Assembly: GCA_949825025.1 (NCBI GenBank)
Contig: OX463785.1
Span: 9,735,971 to 9,799,970, forward strand
Direction of reading: 5' to 3'
Length of the DNA stretch: 64,000 bases
Source of the DNA: Siphlonurus alternatus
Taxonomy: Eukaryota; Arthropoda; Insecta; Ephemeroptera; Siphlonuridae
Position numbers and translations under genes: made by a program. Shown here one piece after another: positions 1 to 14,500 of the stretch (within the stretch, counting starts at the first letter, position 1; each line of letters begins with the position of its first letter). The notes under the pieces are model-generated. The model worked only from the letters and a program-made list of their open reading frames with translations. It searched no databases and was not told where the DNA came from.

Positions 1-872
1 AAAAATATATGGCACATAGTACATTGCACATTGTACAACCTCAAATTAACACTAATAATTCAAATACCTCATTAGGGAGTTTTAATGGGATATTCGCTGC
101 TATCAAGCAATATTAATACGCCTGCATTGACCCACCTTAAATAAATGCATTATTATGAAACATTTGATGAAATATAAATAACAACTAATCTGACACGACT
201 GATGGGGAGATACATTATGGGGAGATACATTATGATACTCAGAATAATTATATATAAAAAAAAACATTCATACAATTGAGAATACTGCAAGATCTGGATT
301 TATAATGTAAATTTAAGGAATTGAGGCTAAATATTCTGGGATTAAGTAACTGAAATTTTCACAAAATTTTAATAACAAAAAATAATTCTTATTTAATTAA
401 TTTAAAAAAGATAAAAAAATATCATGTTAACTTAAATTAAAACAGATAAATTTTTAACCACCTCTCAAATAAAATAATTATGCATCCAGATATTTAAATT
501 GAATAAATTATAAAGCCATTTTGCTGCTTATAATTGTAACCGTATTAATAATAAAACATTCAAATTAAGATTAGATTTTATTTTTTTAATAATCTTTTAA
601 TTAATTCATTTTATTTGAAATTAAATAAAGAAAAAATATGGAACAATAAGGTTAATGTCAAATAAATAATTGAATTTTTAAAACCAAGATATTAAAATGA
701 AAAATAATTAAGTAATAAATAGATTAAATCTAAACAATATCAAATATCAATGTAAAATTAGATTCAATCAAATAATCATTACCAAGGAGAAATAACTGCG
801 TTATTGTCAGGGAGTTCAAATTTCATAGACAATTCATTAAAAATAAATAATTTATTTCAAAATTAATTAAAT

Positions 873-1100
873 TTGCATGATAAGTTAAAACAAGTAACAA
901 CTGGATCCACCTATGCAAACATAATGCAGGCGGGAGTGCACGGTAAATTAGACAGTCCAACATTGCGTCGTAGCGATGAGCCAATGCTATCACAACGTCA
1001 GGGCATTATAAGTGCTAGACAAATATTTGAGACTGAGCACACATATGTGGGCTGCGGGCTCTTTAATTCAACGGATGGAAAGCTGTCGTACTTCATTTAA
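873..1100 (+). other. unexplained ORF, possible exon or gene relic
   Basis: An open frame of 75 codons with clearly higher GC content than the AT-rich DNA around it, ending in a TAA stop at 1098-1100. The first in-frame ATG is internal (codon 18), so if it is coding it is more likely part of a larger gene or a degraded fragment than a complete small gene. The translation has a GSTYANIMQAG stretch and a VGCGLFNSTDG stretch, and no family is recognised with certainty. No convincing partner exon was found nearby on either strand. Alternatives are a chance ORF inside an old repeat, or the terminal exon of a gene lying to the left of the window. Confidence 0.2.
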
Positions 1101-3940
1101 ACTGAAATAACCAACGTTTTTTGTCAGTAACTTTCTAGTTTATTATTTAACGTATGTTTTTTTAAATGATTTAAATATATTAATTTAAAATTATAATTAT
1201 TATATATATTTTTTTTATATTTTGATTTCTAAATAACATGTTAGCATATTGATTTATTATTCTTAAATCTTTATATAAAGAAACAATAAAATTTTAATTA
1301 AATTTGAATTTATTCAAAAAATTCATCCTCAATGTTAATTCTGGTCAATGACAAATTTTGTAGATTTACGGCTACTGCTACCATCAAAGAAGAATAATAG
1401 ATTTGAAAATAAAAACGAAGAATGTAAAATTGAAGAAATATAAACAAAAGTATCAAAGTTATAATAATTCACTGATAAAATTGTCCATTAAAGTCAATCA
1501 ATTTAATGATTCAATGATTATTACAAATTTAAGTTACTCACTCAGTAGTGTTATCTCTGCTCAGTAGTTACTGAAGCAGCTTGGCAAAATTATTGATAAC
1601 AAGATTTCTTCTAATTGTAAGATATGAAAACAGTCATTGTCATATTTTCCATTCATTAAAATTGCATTTGCCTGCATTCAAAATAATAAAAAAAAAATCA
1701 TAGGGAGTTCAACCATGTCAGTTTGCCACTCATTTACTTATCACGCTTTTCTATATTATATAAATTGCTAAAAAATTTTTTTTTATTAGATCGATATATT
1801 GTAAAATATTTTATAATTTATTTTCTCTCATTAGATTATAAAATATTATAAATTATGCATTTCAAAATTTAAATACATAAGTGAAACTAATTTTTTTAAA
1901 CATTATTGTAATATAATAAATCTTATTAATTTAATAATGGTTACATTCATAATCGTTGCTTTTCGATTGTGCAACAATCAATTTAATCACGTCATAATAA
2001 TGAATAATCGCAAAAAAAAAATAGTATATAAAATTGAATATAATATCACTCCCTGAAATTGAAACCAAGCAATTAATCCAAAACATAGGCAGTATCAAAA
2101 TTTATATTAACATTATAACTTTAATTATGAGTTAAGTTTTTAATTAGATGATACTAAAAATATTATACTTAAAAAGGGGTACCGACGAGACGTTATAAAA
2201 ATGCCTATACAACCGGCCTAACGTCATAACTGACCTTCATTCTTCAAATTCAATACATATTATTTCAGATACAATACAAACAAATAGGCATTTTATATGA
2301 TCCCTGTAGTACAATTTAGAAATCTCATTATGTAACATATATGAAAATTTTTGAATGAGAGAGACTTTCTGATTTAACTAGCCTACTTTAAAACACTTGT
2401 ATATGAACCTGCATGTATAGGTACAAAAGTTAGCCGACGACAACTTCTCTCAAGTGCAGCTGCTTGCACTTGTATGCAACTTGAGTTCCTTCTATATACT
2501 ACGTCCTGGTACAGGTTGTAATAGGAGTGTACGTATATTTTTTTTTGTATACAAGCATTGAGTTGACTGGACCATTGTTTAAAATGCAACACGCGTCTGC
2601 TCTTAACTATATATAACGTATGCAATGGCCTGCATTGAATTGTTGTACTTTCAAGTTAGATTTGCAGCTCTTGTTATTTTCTTATACTAACAGATCTCTG
2701 TATACACTTGATTTAATAGCCTTGTTAATAATATTTCCTTCTTTATATTTTTTTTTACATTATTTCTTATGTATTATAAATAATATTCATTTCTTTAAGT
2801 TTGTCATTTTATATATTTATTGTCATTGTGAATTTTATAATTTTCAGAGCTTCCAAATTAAAAATAAAGTTCCTACTCAATGAAAGTATTAACGATTAAT
2901 TTCAGTTACTTCTGAGTTATATAATATTTTTGTAGGTAGGAATAAAAATTAATAAATTTTTAACACAAATTATAATTTGAGCAAATTCATGGGGACGGTA
3001 TTCTAACTATTTCTGACTTCCTTCCATTGGGTCAATGTACAAATCCATGTAATTCAATTTTAATTTACACTAGTGATGAAAATTTTAAATAATATATTTA
3101 ATTATAAAGAAATAATAAAGTTAAAAAAATTGTAAATATTACAAAAAAAAATAAATATATTAAAAATATTTAAAATTAATTTCAATTTTTCACTAAATAT
3201 ATTTTTTAGTATTATTGTTCAAATATTAAAAGTTATATTAATATCACTTAGAAACTAGTATGAAGTGTAAAATGAATAAAACATACAATTAAGTTATTCA
3301 ATAAATGTAATCAAAATGCGCGTTACAAATTATGAAAGTGCATTGCAATCATTTTATATTAACAATTTACATAAATAATGTTATTCTTCAATTTCTAAAA
3401 CATAAGAATGTTATAGAAGACATTAATGAAAAAAGCTGGTATATTGAGAAGTACTGGGGTACGCCAGGTTATTGACTTGACTTTCACTGGCCGCGTCGAG
3501 TAAATCTGAAGCCCGCGTTCCTCCACTGACGTCACATACGGGTCGTCTACTACATTACAGGACATGAGAGTTTAACGCCTCTTCATAGCAATTAGAGTTG
3601 ACTAGTCTTGTGATTTTAATAAGTTATTATTAATTCTGTGAAGTTAATTTTCAGTTTCTTACTCTCATCATATGGATGCTAAAAAAAAAAAAAAAAAAGA
3701 ATCGAGACTTTATAGAATTAATTATGATTTTATTATTTTGGTTTGATATTTATAATGAAAAATAATAATAATAAATGACCATTGCATAAAAAGTCGTATA
3801 AACTATATAATATATAGTCATCACACTCATCACTAAACTCAAAATGACAGTACAAAATTACAATAAACTGGTATACAATCAAAATTAATTATATACATTT
3901 TTTAGTGTTTACAATTATTACAGAATTTACAGATCAAAAA

Positions 3941-4595
3941 GCAATAGTCGCCCATGTATAAGGTATGCCCTCCCATGCACTATTTCCGAGTATTATTCAT
4001 TATTGAATAATACTGGAAACACCAAAATACAAGAAAAAATCAAGTTTTGTCATAATAAGGCAAGTCTGCAACACAGAATTAAACTAACATCGACTAAAAA
4101 AAAAAAATCTGCTGGGCGCATCCTTGGAGATATCCGTCCAAAACTCGGAACTTATGAACCAAATGGCCCCCCGTGTCCCAAACCAGTTTTAGTGCAAAAG
4201 TGCACATGTCCATGGGAGCTTATAGTCATTTATTATAATCATTATTCGAGTCACTATTGACAATTAATAGTCGCCCATGTACGTATAACGTATACCCTCC
4301 CACTATTTCCGAGTATTAAGGGGCATTTCCATGGAGCGTGGAAAGCGAGAAAATCGCGTGCCATAGCCAATCAGAGGCTCGGAATTTCCTCGCCTTGCGG
4401 GGAGCGTTTTTTTGCCAACATGGCTACCATACGAGATTGAAGCAAGTGCGCTTTTCTCGCGCCGCCAAGCCCCGCTCGACATCGCTCCATGGAAATGCCC
4501 CTTTATCCACAATTGAAAAATACTCGAAACACCAAAATACAAGAAAAAATCAAGTTTTGTCAGAACGAAGCAAGTCTGCACCACAGAGTTAAGTT
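3941..4595. repeat. local direct duplication, second unit interrupted by a MITE
   Basis: A block beginning with an ATAGTCGCCCATGTA-type sequence near 3945 and running through CACTATTTCCGAGTATT and AACACCAAAATACAAGAAAA to about 4085 recurs at about 4265-4317 and continues at 4504-4595. In the second unit the copy is split exactly by the palindromic element at 4318-4503. The first unit therefore serves as the uninterrupted reference for that insertion. Confidence 0.7.
4318..4503. mobile_element. MITE family 1, copy 1 (terminal inverted repeats)
   Basis: About 186 bp bounded by inverted repeats: AAGGGGCATTTCCATGGAGC at the left and its near-exact reverse complement at the right. The interior carries sequence around GCGGGGAGCG and CCAACATGGCTACC. 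A second, diverged copy lies at 34529-34715 in the opposite orientation. It has no coding capacity and is interpreted as a non-autonomous DNA transposon. Confidence 0.75.
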
Positions 4596-5455
4596 TGAGT
4601 TTTGTTGAGAATTGACATTACAATGTGTTGTTTTTTTATGAAAACCGTAAATGGAGTTGTTTATGATAAAACCTTTTCTTAAATTTTTACAAAACCAAAA
4701 GTAATTGATTATTAAAATTGATTTCATTCAATTCTTTCTAACCAAAATTATTTTATGATTACAGTAGTTACTGAAATTCACATAATTTTCTGGTGATATT
4801 TGTTAATATTGAAAACATAAACATTTACATTTAAGAGGTACTACCATTGATATTAATAATAATACAATATTTTACATAATTATAATTTTACGTTCCCCTG
4901 TAAGTTATGCTAGCATGCCAAGCACGTGTGATGAACAAGTTGCATACTTTTCAGGCACTTTATGAAAACGCATAACGAAAACGAATTGCACTGCTGGCAT
5001 CTATTGGTGAGTTGAAGTACCAAATTAGTATAGTTTTATATCTATGTAAAATTTCAATGTGTGTTGTATTTTATTTTTAAAACTTCTTTACAGTTGGACT
5101 GATATTTTTAGGTAGGTAGAAGTATAGCTCACTGAGGAAATTATTGAAGGCACAAAGTTCATTTTATCTTAATTTATATTCAGCACGTTAATATATTATC
5201 ATGTAAATTTTATATTTTTACTGTACATACATGTCGTAGTATCCGTATTCACTGAAAATGATTTATTAAATAATAATTTGAGTATCATTCTATTGATTGC
5301 GAAGAACACTAGTATTATTAATTTACTCCATTCTTATTAAATTAATTCCGTTTTTTAATATATCAATTAATTTTGTTTTAAATGAAATTGTAGATAAAAA
5401 AATATAAATAACATAACATCGTCATATTTCAAATAAAATTAATACACCAGAATTT

Positions 5456-5461
5456 TTTATT
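5456..5461 (-). promoter_or_regulatory. poly(A) signal of APN-1
   Basis: AATAAA on the minus strand, about 50 nt downstream of the APN-1 stop codon. This is a normal distance for an animal cleavage and polyadenylation signal. Confidence 0.55.
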
Positions 5462-5510
5462 ACATTGTTTTAATTGTCAAAAACAAAAAGCAATTACAAA
5501 ATTCAAATCT

Positions 5511-8500
5511 TCAGTTGCTCCTGAAGAAGTCCATGACGTCATCCAGGTTGGCGACGTTCCAGGCGAGGTTGGACTCGACGACCTGAAGCGAGGAAGACAC
5601 TAGCGCCACGGCAGATGCTCCAAGCTCGCCAGAGTTCTCACCGCGGAACTGACGGATCTAAAACATTCATTCTTAATTAGTAGAGTTATTCGTTACAAGT
5701 TGGAAATTATGTACTGTAGTCTTTTTATTTACTTCTTTGACTCTAAAGATTGTCAATAAATGTGGGAGGTCTTCAAGAACTATATACTGGGAGGCCAGTA
5801 TATAGTCGTTGGGAGGTCTAAGCTATATAATATATAGGCTATTTTCTGATCAATTGTATTTGAATTTTTGGTTACAATGTAATAAATGTAATATTTTGTT
5901 ATTTCTTCAGCTACAAATTATTATTAAAGTTGCTCTTATAATAGAAAATATAAATAATTTGGATAACTTAAGTTGTTTTTGACTCATTTCAATCAATATT
6001 ATTTCATCACTTTAATTATAACGTTTAAAACTAGAATTCCATAGCAATATATGTATGTAGAATGCTGTCATTCAATATGTTTAAATATAGTAAAGAATAT
6101 TCTTGAAGATAAACTTACTTTATCGACGTGCTCCTGGGTATTTAGTTTCTCGGAAATTGCATAGAAACCGTAGCCGATGTTACCGTACCTTTAAAAAAAA
6201 ATATATATTTCAATGCAAATTTATATTAAAAGAAATTTATGAAATAAAATTTTCTTAAAATAGAAAATTTCATGCATGTATAATAATGTCAGATATTGTT
6301 TAAAAATTAATAAGAATATACAAAATTCAGACCACCTCACTAGGCAGCTTACTCACAGAGGGTCAAGAGTCCTCCAGTTGGCGATGAGGAAGTCGAGGGC
6401 CAACTCGAGACCGGCTGGGTTGCTGTACACGGCCATCAACACGCTGAGGGCGTCCCCAGGTCGAACCACGCTCGTGGTCAAAGAAAGATCAAGGTAGCTG
6501 TGGAGAGTTAGGACAAAGGGTTAGATTTGTACTTGAAGGATGAAATTGATTTGTCGGGAATAATGCCTTGGATTTTAATAAAAAAATATAATAATAATAA
6601 TAATATTACATGCAGGAAACTTTAAATTTGTCATCAATAGGAAGAAGTAGGAATTTTAAGTGTTCTATAATCTGATAGAAAGCAGTAGGAATTTTAAGTT
6701 TCCTATTATCTGATTATCAATTTTAAAAAATAATGTAGATGAGTAACAAATAATGGAAAAAGGAAACTGAGCAGGAGGGCATGGAATTAAAAAAACAGCC
6801 TCAATGAATTTGCTTATCTATGAGTGATCGATATTTTATACCATCTAAATTTCAATGTATTTTATATGAAAATCAACGACAAAAATATTGCACATAATTC
6901 TCAATCAGAGGAGACCTTTTCTTCATTCCATAACATAAAGTATGAGGAGATATTATTAATATTTTCTAAAATTACAAGTTAATATAAAAACGGTAAAATG
7001 GCTCTCAAAATAATGTAGCGTAATAATATTAATTAAATTAAAAAACTACAATTTAATATATATATATAATCACTTCTCTACTACAAATTTAAAAGACCAT
7101 ATTTGCAACAAATCCGACACTTTTAATCTCCAACCAACTCACGTCTGCAGCAACCCGAGGTCCGGAGAACATCCGATGGCGGCCAGCAGACGACCTTGTT
7201 CGTCCCCATTGTTCGAGTTGACGTAGCGAGCCAGCAGGAAGTCATAGTCGGTCTGTCCTCCCTCTCGCTGGCCAGCACAGTACGCAGGAGTGCGGAGGTC
7301 CAGGGCAACCCTGACAACGATAATCATCTTGTACCTGAGTCTCTGAAGGTCCCTAGCTGTACTCACGGGTTGTTGACATCGGGGGAGGGGGTGACCTTCC
7401 ACTGCTGGAAGAGCGCCGCGCCGTCCGAGTTGCAGGTGGCGTCCCCGACGTTGCAGGCCCATCGAGTGACGAGGTAGCGGGTGAGCTGCTGGGAGTGAGG
7501 GTCGCTCTCGCTCAGAGAGAAGCCGTTCACCGTGGAGTACACCAGCTGCATCTTGCGCTGCATGTAGTCCTGGAGAAAGAAGGAGGAGGTGTAAAGGAGT
7601 TTTTAGAGTCTAATGCAAAGCCATGAAATCATTAATTGTAAAGTTACCCAAGTTGATTTTCCACAATTTCCAAAATAAGAAAAAAATATGAACGCACAAG
7701 TTTGTCTTCTTTTCTCTTACTGAGCATGAAATGTTAAGAAATGTCTCTATTTTATCCTCACTTTCAGAGAGGAAGAAAAAATATGTTTCTGATTTAAGGA
7801 GATGTTATACGATTAGGTTTGAACTCCCTAAATGTAAACTGATATTAAATAGGGAGGTTTGTAATAATATTAAAAACACTCGTATATATGATACTAGTAC
7901 AAGTTATTGCAGTAAAATTTATAATATTTTTCTTTCTTTCTACATAACAGAAACAAAATAATTGTTATTCAATATTGTTAAAAAAAAAATTGCGAAGAAA
8001 TTTTCATTAAATAAAGATTTATATTTTAAGTAATTAATATCAATATTTTACATTAATAAATGTGTTAATCAAGTTTTACGCAAAATGTTATAATAACTAC
8101 TTATTTTGTTTATAGTAGTTTTTAAATTTTATAACGATAAAAAATATAAGGATGTATTTATTTAAACAGGGCAGTCTCCTACAGGCCGTCTCACATGGAT
8201 TTTCGACTGTCATCTCACTGATATTAGTCGGCCGGATTTTTAAAAGTAAATGGGTCCTCCGTGTAAGAAAATATTTATTTTAAAATATTTACGTGGAAAA
8301 TTGAAAGTAAATTGTAGTCTGATGTACATGAATTATTTTTTCTACACACTGTTATTTTTATTTATTTGATAAATATCATACTTTTCGAGAAAAACGCAAG
8401 GCGGGAACTGAGTTATAACTTATAAGTCTAGTAATATAGTATGACGTCACAGAATATCAAAACCACAAATAAGCAGAAAATCAACCTTCATAAATATTTT

Positions 8501-11500
8501 GATTATAGGAATTAACTTGATTTGATGTTAAAATAATGTAAATATTCACATTAAGGTAGAGTCCAATTCCAGTCATGCAAAATATATATAAAGTCTATAC
8601 TACGTCATCGCTTTAGAAATGGGCTTAGACTTTTTTTTATACTAGTCGTCCGGTTTATAAAAGTCATATTTAAACGTATTAATATTATTTTTGCGGGTAA
8701 AAAAAAGTTGTTGAGCAATATTAGACTCTATGAGCATTTACTTACTTTTAATTTCAAATCTCTAGATACCGTGTAATCGCTATAATCCGGGCGCAAAGTG
8801 AGGTCTCTCTCCCGTAAGAATGCACGTAAACCGGCCGCTCAGTCGGCCGACTAATAAAAAGAGTGGTGGGGGGTAAGACGGCCTGTAGCAGACTGCCCTG
8901 ATTTAAAATATCCACATTCAAAACGTGGTAACACGTAATCCTCTTCCTGCTTCAGTGTCAATACAAAATCAAAATCGGTTGACCGCTGCATAAATTTAAA
9001 AAAAAAAACACCAAAATAATTTCTCTCACCTGGAACAGCTGCACCCCCTCGGCGGTCTGGTACACGCGGTCCCTGATGTACTCCAGCACGTAGGTGGCCA
9101 CGGTCCACGGCACCAACTGGCTCTCTTGGTCGAGGTACTTGGTGGTGCTCAGAGCGGTCACCCAGTCCAAGAGGCCCTCCTCGGCGAACGTGGCGGCGTC
9201 GTCCATCAGCTGAGCGCGGTTCAGAGGGTCCACGTTGTTCGCGTTGCCGGGCGAGCTCATGTACGAGGTGATGAGCGCCCAGTTCGTCAGGTCGTAGTTG
9301 ACGCGGTAGTAACCTGGCGACAGTGAGATAATTCAGAGGCTCAGGTAACTCTCCTGGTCCAAGTATGCATTATTCAGGGACGAAAAATAAATGTATTAAC
9401 TTATTCGGTTATTAATTAAATGTACATTTTGACTTTTTTTTCAATAATACTAATGGTTTTAATTATTTTTGTGACTCCAATTTTAGATCACTTACCTTGG
9501 AAAATTCATTTTACAATTAAACACTGTATGGGGAATACGATGTAGAAGAATCAAATCATTTCTTGAAAAGGAATGTTCATAACAAGTGATGGTTATAATA
9601 TTTATTTATAATAATATTTATAATAAAATATTCTTCTATTTATATGTATAATTTAAAAAATTTAAATAACATATCATCATTTAAAAATTAAATTAATTAT
9701 ATTTGTAAAAACTTAATATTGCAAATATTTTTATTACTTACTTTAACTTGTGAAAATATTTTTTTGATTTTATTTTCTTGCACATATTATATTTGAAACA
9801 AATTAATTAATTTATTTTTTAACTACACTCATATAAGTACAGAAATATCATTCAAAAATTAACTATGTAACATCAATTTATTAATAAAGTGTGACATTTG
9901 TATATCAATCTCTGAATGGTATGAGCTATTGTAACAACTCCCTTACTGATTTTAAAGCTATTTCTCCAACATAATAGCTGACTTGAAGCTCAATATTCCT
10001 GTCAGCAGTTGAAGCTCACCGGTCTGCTTGAGGTTGAACAAGAGCCAGTCCTGACTGCTCGGTACGCCGGCGAACAAGGTGAGTTGAGGCTGTCCTGGAA
10101 TCAGCCAGGCGCTCGGAGTCTGGTCGGAAAAGTTGGGGCTGTCCGAGCTCGTGAACGTCAGGGGAACCACCCACTGGTCGGGGCCGCCGCCGCCAAACCG
10201 AGTCTGTGTGGAAATGAGGAGTTTTCGTATAAAATAACTACATTGATTGATATATATAGCTTTATATATTAAGAAGGACCATATTACAATTAAAAACACA
10301 TAACTGCATTCAGTTGAAGGTAATTTTTTTTCCAAGTATTGAAGCATTTTACATGCATATTGACAACATAAAATTATTTTCATGGTATTTTTTAAAAATA
10401 GACTAGAAAAGAGAAAATTATGTTTTTCTGGCATGTATGGTTGATATGATATTATTTTTAATTTTTGTTTAATTTTGGCTTGTTAGAAATGCTATGAAAC
10501 ATTAACCCCTGTGATATCTGAACGCAACGCTGCATAGCACGCAAGTAAAATAAGTTGCATAGATACAAAGTCTGCAGGCGTCATACAAAATGGCGGCCAA
10601 ATATTATATTTTTGTGTATATTATGCTATTAATATAATTAATATGTACCAAAATTTTATCGGAAATAAAGAACGAAATTTAATCGAAATATATTATAATT
10701 CTTTAAAATTATTGCTGGAAAATATCTGTATTTCGATCACCAGTTTTAAGTTTTTTTTTAAAGTTTCAATGCAAATCATCAACAGACCATTGAATTCAAG
10801 GATCATTTAAAAATAAGAAATTATTTTGCATTTATTTCAAATGCTATTTGAAAAAAACTTCTATGACACACCAGTCAGTGACATTCACCTCTATGTGACC
10901 TTGACCTCTATGTGAACTTAACCTCTATTTAACCTTGACGTACCTGGGTGACGATGGCGGACTGCTGACCGTAGTTTCTGGTGACGGTGACGAGGGGGAA
11001 TCCAGCCTGCAGAGTCCACGTGTCCATCAGCTGTTTGAAGGTCACTCCGTTAGGAAGTGGAGGATTTTGAGCTGCCAGGTACGTAAACAAATCGTCCTGC
11101 TCTGCCGCTGAATACGACCTGTCAACAGCACATTGTTATCATGGGAATTATGAGAGTTTTTTTTACCGATTTACTATAATACATATAGGGAGTTTTATAG
11201 TTATGGTCTTATAGTAAACAATTAAATGGTTTATTTGATTACTTATTTACTAAAAAACAATACCATTGTGATTTCACTATAATAAAATAAATTGTAAATA
11301 CACGGTAATAAATACAGAACAGTGTTACAATGATGAAATTTTGAAATGAAAATATCAATTTTAATCATTAGGAATAAATCTTGAAGATTTCTAAGAAGGT
11401 TCCTTTAATGGAGTATCGACCTCAAATTTTTTTTATTGCAGAAATGGATAGAGCGTGCAAAGTTATGCTACCCTGATTTTTTTTCAGATTTTTTTCAGCC

Positions 11501-14500
11501 CGGGAACTATTTTTAAAAAATTATTGAAAGTTCTTTTTGTGACGTCACGAGACGCCACTCCTTAACAAAAAGATAGGACTTGCCGCCTCGTGACGTCACA
11601 AAAAGGACTTTCAATAATTTTTTAAACATAGTTAATTTCCCGGTCTCTAAAAAATCTGAAAAAAAAATCAGGGTAGCATAACTTTGCACGCTCTATCCAT
11701 TTCTGCAATAAAAAAAAATTGAGGTCGATACTCTATTGTAATTCTCTACTTGAACAAAAGATAATGACTGCTTACAAGGCATTTAGGTAATTGTTGATTC
11801 CAATTTTGAATTTTGCTTCTCCCAGCAGATTGAGCATGAAGCGTACGAGACATCCTCCTGTAACATGAGAATAACTTTAGCAAGTCCACTCATTGTCTTT
11901 ATAAATAATAAAATTAGCTAATTTCTTATATCTTTATAATATTAACGTAAATCTCGTTTCTCCAAACCTTTGTTGTATGAAATGCTGTCAAAAATGGCCA
12001 TGATTGCATTGGGACTGTCCACGTTGACAGCTCGGATAGGGTGCGAGTTTATATCCGCTCTGAAGGCCGAGTGCATCATATCCACCACAAACTGTTGGTC
12101 CAGCTGCCAGTCAGCACCAACCTGCGGAAAATCCCGGAAATAAAGTCACCAATGTCTTTAATTGACACTTGTGACGAAGCTGTTCATTCCTGTAATTTAA
12201 AGTATTTTATTATGTAGGACTATATGGTTGCATGCCATGGTTATTGCAAGAGATTCGCAAGCCTGCAGCTGGATTCTTTATCATGAGTGCGCTTTGTAGT
12301 AGTTTAGAGTATTATCATGTATAATAAAGGTATTATTTATTTATTATAACCTTATATTTTACTAGAATATTACAAGTTAAGCTAATTTAGCTGGAAAACT
12401 CCTTAAGAAGCTGAGATATGTCTCAAAGATTTTTACCACGTTGAAAAAATATTGAAAATTATTGTCTCCCTCTGCAATTATGACGATCACTCTTACCGTA
12501 ATCATGGTGGCTCTATTTAGTAAATAGGCTCTATTTAGTAAATAGAGCCACCATGACCGTAATTGCATTAACGATGATATCATTATAGAATGTAATATTC
12601 TCTATAGGGAGTTATTTGGATAAATCTGATATTACACACATTACAGTTAAAGATGCCTTGAGAAGGATCAGTTATTATCAACTGATAAATTTATTGAAAT
12701 TGTGTTATTAAAATATATGAATTCAGAATAAATGTTTTGAAAATAATTTTAAAGTTAAAAATGTATTTTATATTATCTAAAATATTTATAATTTAAATAT
12801 TTTATTCTAAAATAAGTTTTTTACATTACTAATGACATTACCAATTAAACTGACTCAAGTAACATCTTTGATATATGGTTTAAAGTTAAAAATTTTACAT
12901 ACCGATATGGTACCATGATACTCTAAGTAAGTTGCGAACCCCTCGTTAAGCCAGATATCACTCCACCACTTGGGAGAGACAAGGTCTCCGAACCACTGGT
13001 GAGCGATCTCATGGGACACAACCTGAGCTACGAGCTGCTTGTCTGGCGTGGTGCTCACTGTGGGGTCCAACAGGAGGGCGAACTCGCTGGAACAAATGGA
13101 GACCTTTATCAGCGGTGGGAAAATTTTAAAAACAAATGGAAGCTTTTATTGGGGGTAGGATAATTGCGTGACTTTGGACAGCAATATTTTTTATTGTATA
13201 TTTGTATGGAGGACTTTGATTGATTTATTGTAATTTTTTTCTTGTTGTTTGAACTCTCTAACTCTAAAAATCGTACTGCAAAATAAGTAGTTAATGCTTA
13301 AAAACATGAAAGGGTGCAATAAGATTTTAAACAAATGACAATACATTATTCAAACTCGAAGTCTTTTATCAAAATATGCAATAAAAAAAATCAAGCAGGT
13401 TGTTCATTCTGTATGCCTAGTATAGTAACCAAATTTCATAATTTAACCAAAAGTTTATATAGTGTTAACTAAACTTATCAATACTAACAACATGATTAAT
13501 GAGAAATTTGGTTGATGCATTTTTGTAAACAATAGGTCTGTTCGTAAATATACAATCAGAAAGAATTGAACCTTCTCTACATGGAGCATCCATCAATAAA
13601 AATCTATTCTTTCTGATTGTGTATTTACGAACAGACCTAATTACATTACAGATTTTCAATGTTTTAAGTATCTGTCCAAACAACAACTACAATATTTAAA
13701 GTAATTAACATGAAGTTAACATTGAAAAAGGAGAAATGTTAATGAAAAATTGTAAAATTATTCTAAAAAATTTGTCAATTATAATTTTAACTTTTAACAT
13801 TATAATTTGACTATTGCACTATTCCAAATTAATTGAATCATATTTAGATGCGCTGCCTTCACGGTATATAAGTAAAACAATTACACGTAAGTGATAAGTC
13901 CCCAATTCTCCATTGCCCCTGAGAAGAAGTCGTCCATTCCAATTTGGTCCATCTTGGGGAGGCTGTAGCTAACGCCGGTGAATGATTCGTAAAACTTGAC
14001 AAGTTCTGGAGAAATCTCGCTGGCGTACTGACCGGTGTGAATCGCATCGGGTTTTGCCCAAACCTAAATAAGAAAATTATTATAGCCGACAGTTGGCAAT
14101 GATAGTTATGGACTTATAATGCTTTTAATTAGATTGCAGCACTGCATGTAATTTAGTCAGGGAACCAACGACTATTTTATAACAAATTACAATCAGATTT
14201 TTAATTTATACAATAATAATCAAGTAATTTAAAGGCCTTATGAACCTTTTCACAGTATTAAGTACACGGTTAGCTTTGCTTCAGTGTGATTCAGCTGCAT
14301 ATACTGTATATATATATATATATATATTCAGTAGCACAAATATCAGAGATAATAGCCGATGAAAAGGAACCTGTGACGTCACTCACGCTCATTCAGCGGC
14401 GACAATATAGGGAAATCTCTGCAAAAGATAGGTTCACTCCCGCTGCAACCACGGCCACAATTTTACTTCTGGAATTTTGAAATTTAACCAGGGCAGTTTT

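Larger units (their letters stand above)
1..5510. other. gene-poor AT-rich left flank
   Basis: No multi-exon gene model can be supported here. The stretch is very AT-rich and contains one unexplained ORF (about 873-1100), a local direct duplication (about 3941-4595) with a MITE in its second unit, and a less AT-rich patch at about 3470-3560 that includes a TGACGTCA motif. The patch could be promoter-like or the remnant of a repeat; nothing in it is recognisable as coding. Confidence 0.6.

Noticed and set aside
6357..6497. Apparent single-base frameshift in an APN-1 exon on first reading
   Set aside because: Recounting showed the exon has the same 141-bp length as its APN-2 counterpart, and the frame is intact.
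8851..9326. Arg/Gly/Val-rich ORFs on both strands over the aminopeptidase exons (also 29022-29438 and 7139-7477)
   Set aside because: They are other-frame shadows of the GC-rich aminopeptidase exons; the spliced frame is conserved between both gene copies.
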